A stretch of 25,801 bases of DNA. It comes from an uncultured Prevotella sp. (GTDB taxonomy: Bacteria > Bacteroidota > Bacteroidia > Bacteroidales > Bacteroidaceae). A model generated the notes under the pieces. It was not told the DNA's origin and did no database searches. It saw only the letters and a list, made by a program, of their open reading frames with translations. Position numbers and translations under genes: made by a program. Position 1 is the stretch's first letter, and each line of letters opens with the position of its first letter. This document shows, piece by piece, positions 23,834 through 25,801 of this stretch. The stretch covers positions 1 through 25,801 of the forward strand of contig UQHJ01000035.1 of NCBI GenBank assembly GCA_900540885.1. The letters run 5' to 3'.

Positions 23834-24014
23834 ACTTTTATGAAGTTCAAGATTTGCCTTTATTTTTGAAGCGATTTTTGGCATTGAAGAGGGAGTGTAG
23901 CGAGCTACACGACCGATGAAAGGTCAAAAAGCGGTCAAAAAGAAAGGTAAAGATTGAATTTAGAAGAGATAAAAGTTTAAATATAATCTTCGTCAGAAAA
24001 GTTTAGACGACTTC
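23822..24014. repeat. nested long palindromic element after engB
   Basis: Outer arms GAAGTCGTCTGAACTTTT (23822-23839) and AAAAGTTTAGACGACTTC (23997-24014) pair with one G-U position. Within is an imperfect palindrome of about 118 bases (23843-23960) centred on GTGTAG-CGAG-CTACAC (23895-23910), with T-rich words such as TTTTTGA mirrored on both sides. No protein-like frame is seen in 23834-24050. The left outer arm includes the engB stop codon. Confidence 0.8.
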
Positions 24015-24050
24015 AAAAGCATACTCGGTTAGTGTATCGTATTGATTTGT

Positions 24051-25241
24051 ATGTCATTCTCTTTCTTTAAATTGCCTCAGTTTAGGGCGGCATTAATACT
24101 TGCCGCCTTATTATTGTCGGCCACCTCACTCATTTATTCCCATTCGCTCACGCGCGACTTGTATAAAGAAGAGGTGGCCAAAATGGGCGTGTGGGCTGAG
24201 GCAATGCGTTCGCTTACGACGGCTGACGAGAAGACAGACTTCAATCTCGTGCTGCAAGTTATCAATAGCAACCATACAATTCCAGTTATTGCGATTGATG
24301 CGCATGGCAATGTGTTGGCTCAACGTAATTTGCGTCCCGACCCATCGGGACCAGACTCTTTGATGCAATTGCAAAAGGCAGTGGCGCAGTTTCGACAAAG
24401 TGCGGAAGAAATGCGCGTGCCGCTATCAACAACGGTCAATGGAAAGAAGGACTATATATATGTGTATTATGAAGAGTCGGTGCTCTTACGCCAGTTGACC
24501 ATTTATCCTTACGTACAATTAGGCGTAGTAGCCATTTTCTTTATTGTAGCCATAGTGGCCTTGTTGGCTTCAAAGCGTGCTGAGCAGAACAAGGTGTGGG
24601 TAGGCCTTTCGCGTGAAACGGCACATCAATTGGGCACCCCTATCTCGTCGCTTATGGCTTGGAGCGAAGTGTTGCGCGAGTCGTACCCCGACGATGCCTT
24701 ATTGCCAGAGATGAATAAAGACATAGCGCGCTTGCAACTCATCGCAGAACGCTTTTCGAAGATAGGTTCTGCCCCCGAACTCACCGAACAAGACGTTTGC
24801 CCTATCGTGCAACGAGTAGGAGCATATTTTAGGCATCGCACTTCGTCGCGTGTAACGATAATGGTGTCTGTACCGCCACAAGCAGTAACGGCGCGTGTCA
24901 ATGCTCCTTTGTTAGAATGGGTGTTTGAAAACCTTTGTAAGAATGCCATTGATGCCATGCAAGGGGCAGGCAACTTGACCTTAACGCTTAAAGAATCCGC
25001 CATCGTTGAGAAGCGCAAGCGTTACTTACGAGTAGAGGTAAGCGATACGGGGAAGGGAATAGCAAAGAATCATTTTCAGCGTGTATTCAAACCCGGATTT
25101 ACCACAAAGCGTCGTGGCTGGGGGCTTGGGCTTTCATTAGCCAAGCGCATCGTTGAGGAATATCACCACGGACGCATCTATGTGCTTGCGAGTGAAGTGG
25201 GGCAGGGTACGACCTTTGCTGTTGACATAGAGCAGTGTTAG
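24051..25241 (+). CDS. membrane sensor histidine kinase
   Basis: A 396-residue two-component kinase. TM1 is at about residues 12-30, followed by an extracytoplasmic sensor of about 120 residues. TM2 is at about 155-176 (VQLGVVAIFFIVAIVALLAS). The dimerisation/phosphotransfer helix holds the predicted phospho-histidine H192 in ETAHQLGTPISSLMAW. The ATPase domain has an N box (LCKNAIDAMQ), G1 (DTGKGI) and G2 (GWGLGLSLAKRI). The signal is unknown. No response regulator is adjacent in the visible region. I use the ATG at 24051; the frame opens at a TTG three codons earlier. It starts 36 bases past the palindromic element. Confidence 0.93.
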   Translation: MSFSFFKLPQFRAALILAALLLSATSLIYSHSLTRDLYKEEVAKMGVWAEAMRSLTTADEKTDFNLVLQVINSNHTIPVIAIDAHGNVLAQRNLRPDPSGPDSLMQLQKAVAQFRQSAEEMRVPLSTTVNGKKDYIYVYYEESVLLRQLTIYPYVQLGVVAIFFIVAIVALLASKRAEQNKVWVGLSRETAHQLGTPISSLMAWSEVLRESYPDDALLPEMNKDIARLQLIAERFSKIGSAPELTEQDVCPIVQRVGAYFRHRTSSRVTIMVSVPPQAVTARVNAPLLEWVFENLCKNAIDAMQGAGNLTLTLKESAIVEKRKRYLRVEVSDTGKGIAKNHFQRVFKPGFTTKRRGWGLGLSLAKRIVEEYHHGRIYVLASEVGQGTTFAVDIEQC

Positions 25242-25282
25242 TTCAACTCGCAGAGTCATTTAAATTGAAAAGCTTGTTTAAT

Positions 25283-25741
25283 ATGGAAGACTATCGCGAC
25301 GACCCCTTTGACGGAAAAACGCGTGCAGAATGCTGGTATGCCGACATCTTTCACATGACTTATCAGCATACCAAACACGAGCCACATTTATCTATGCGGC
25401 AACGGGCCGCACAGTTTGCCCCCTTTGCTGCTCTCTCAGGTTTTAAAGAAGCGTTGGCAGAATGCGAACGAACGACAGAGGAGTTTCGACATCTTGGAGA
25501 AGATGAACTGGCGCACTTAGACCGTCTCGTTCAGCAACTCTTGTTGCAAGCAAAAGCCAATCAGAAAATAGAAATCGAAGTGACTTATTTTGTGCCCGAC
25601 TTGCGAAAGGAAGGAGGAAAGTATGTAAGCGCAAGGGGCATATTTGAGGGAGTAAACAATTATAAAAAGTGCTTGCTATTGCAAGGCGAAGAAGAAGGAA
25701 TACCCTTGCGTTATATATCAGAGATTATTGCTGTCCGGTAA
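25283..25741 (+). CDS. YolD-like family protein
   Basis: A soluble 152-residue protein. Residues 38-54 (MRQRAAQFAPFAALSGF) and the later ITYFVPD-like EVTYFVPDLRKEGGKYVSAR, ending ISEIIAV, match the YolD-like family. In Firmicutes, YolD-like genes are often next to Y-family (UmuC/DinB-type) translesion polymerases, so a role in DNA damage tolerance is possible but not shown; the neighbour on the right is outside the window. The middle (about residues 55-95) is a charged helix. The ATG at 25283 is chosen because an in-frame GTG at 25235 overlaps the kinase gene and adds residues without family support. It lies 41 bases after the kinase and probably shares its transcript. Confidence 0.7.
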   Translation: MEDYRDDPFDGKTRAECWYADIFHMTYQHTKHEPHLSMRQRAAQFAPFAALSGFKEALAECERTTEEFRHLGEDELAHLDRLVQQLLLQAKANQKIEIEVTYFVPDLRKEGGKYVSARGIFEGVNNYKKCLLLQGEEEGIPLRYISEIIAVR

Positions 25742-25764
25742 AACTTTTTCAAACAAAATAAATT

Positions 25765-25796
25765 AGGGCTGACACTTCTCACGAGGTATCAGCCCT
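25765..25796 (+). terminator. terminator after the YolD-like gene
   Basis: AGGGCTGA (25765-25772) pairs with TCAGCCCT (25789-25796), extended by AC/GT past one mismatch, and is followed by TTT. It is 23 bases after the stop codon, a typical rho-independent terminator position. Confidence 0.8.
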
Positions 25797-25801
25797 TTTG
25801 G

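Noticed and set aside
23834..24050. An insertion sequence after engB
   Set aside because: There are inverted arms but no transposase frame and the element is under 200 bases; a non-coding palindromic repeat is the simpler reading.

Overview
The window looks like a chromosomal segment of a Bacteroidales bacterium, most likely of the Prevotella group. The reasons are an HU-related DNA-binding protein of Bacteroidetes type, MnmE/PGI/SerS/peptide deformylase proteins of Bacteroidetes style, promoters of the form TTTG-N19-TAnnTTTG with almost no Shine-Dalgarno sequences, and secreted GH2/GH27 glycosidases. The species assignment is inference. No transposase, integrase, CRISPR array, rRNA or tRNA was seen.

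Layout. 1-4145 (+): an HU/winged-helix protein, the tRNA-modifying GTPase MnmE and an SLC13-type permease. 4146-4559: a gene-free stretch with two tandem copies of a palindromic repeat, the second carrying a near-consensus promoter for pgi. 4560-7595 (+): pgi, then after a very long hairpin repeat a HAD phosphatase overlapping tcdA. A strong bidirectional terminator follows, then sod on the minus strand. 8496-12918 (+): serS, ruvX, def and a secreted TPR protein. 12941-17394 (+): a secreted GH2 beta-galactosidase and a GH27 alpha-galactosidase, closed by a 28-bp perfect-stem terminator. 17498-22200 (-): transcribed in the order mazG, menF, menD, acyltransferase. 22304-25741 (+): rnz, engB, a membrane histidine kinase with no adjacent regulator, and a YolD-like protein.

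Function. Most genes are housekeeping: translation and tRNA maturation (mnmE, tcdA, serS, def, rnz), ribosome assembly (engB), rRNA processing (ruvX), glycolysis (pgi), nucleotide hygiene (mazG), menaquinone synthesis (menF, menD) and oxidative defence (sod). The accessory part is the galactosidase pair and perhaps the acyltransferase.

I found no clearly new multi-gene system. The unusual content lies between and at the edges of genes. At least a dozen palindromic elements occur, from compact terminators to nested inverted repeats of 120-190 bp. One carries a promoter, one sits inside the signal-peptide region of the TPR gene, one is built of 8-bp words with a related copy 15 kb away, and that copy lies directly in front of a menF gene that has no usable ATG. 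In several of these hairpins every stem mismatch is a G-U pair in the transcribed sense, which suggests that they act as RNA.
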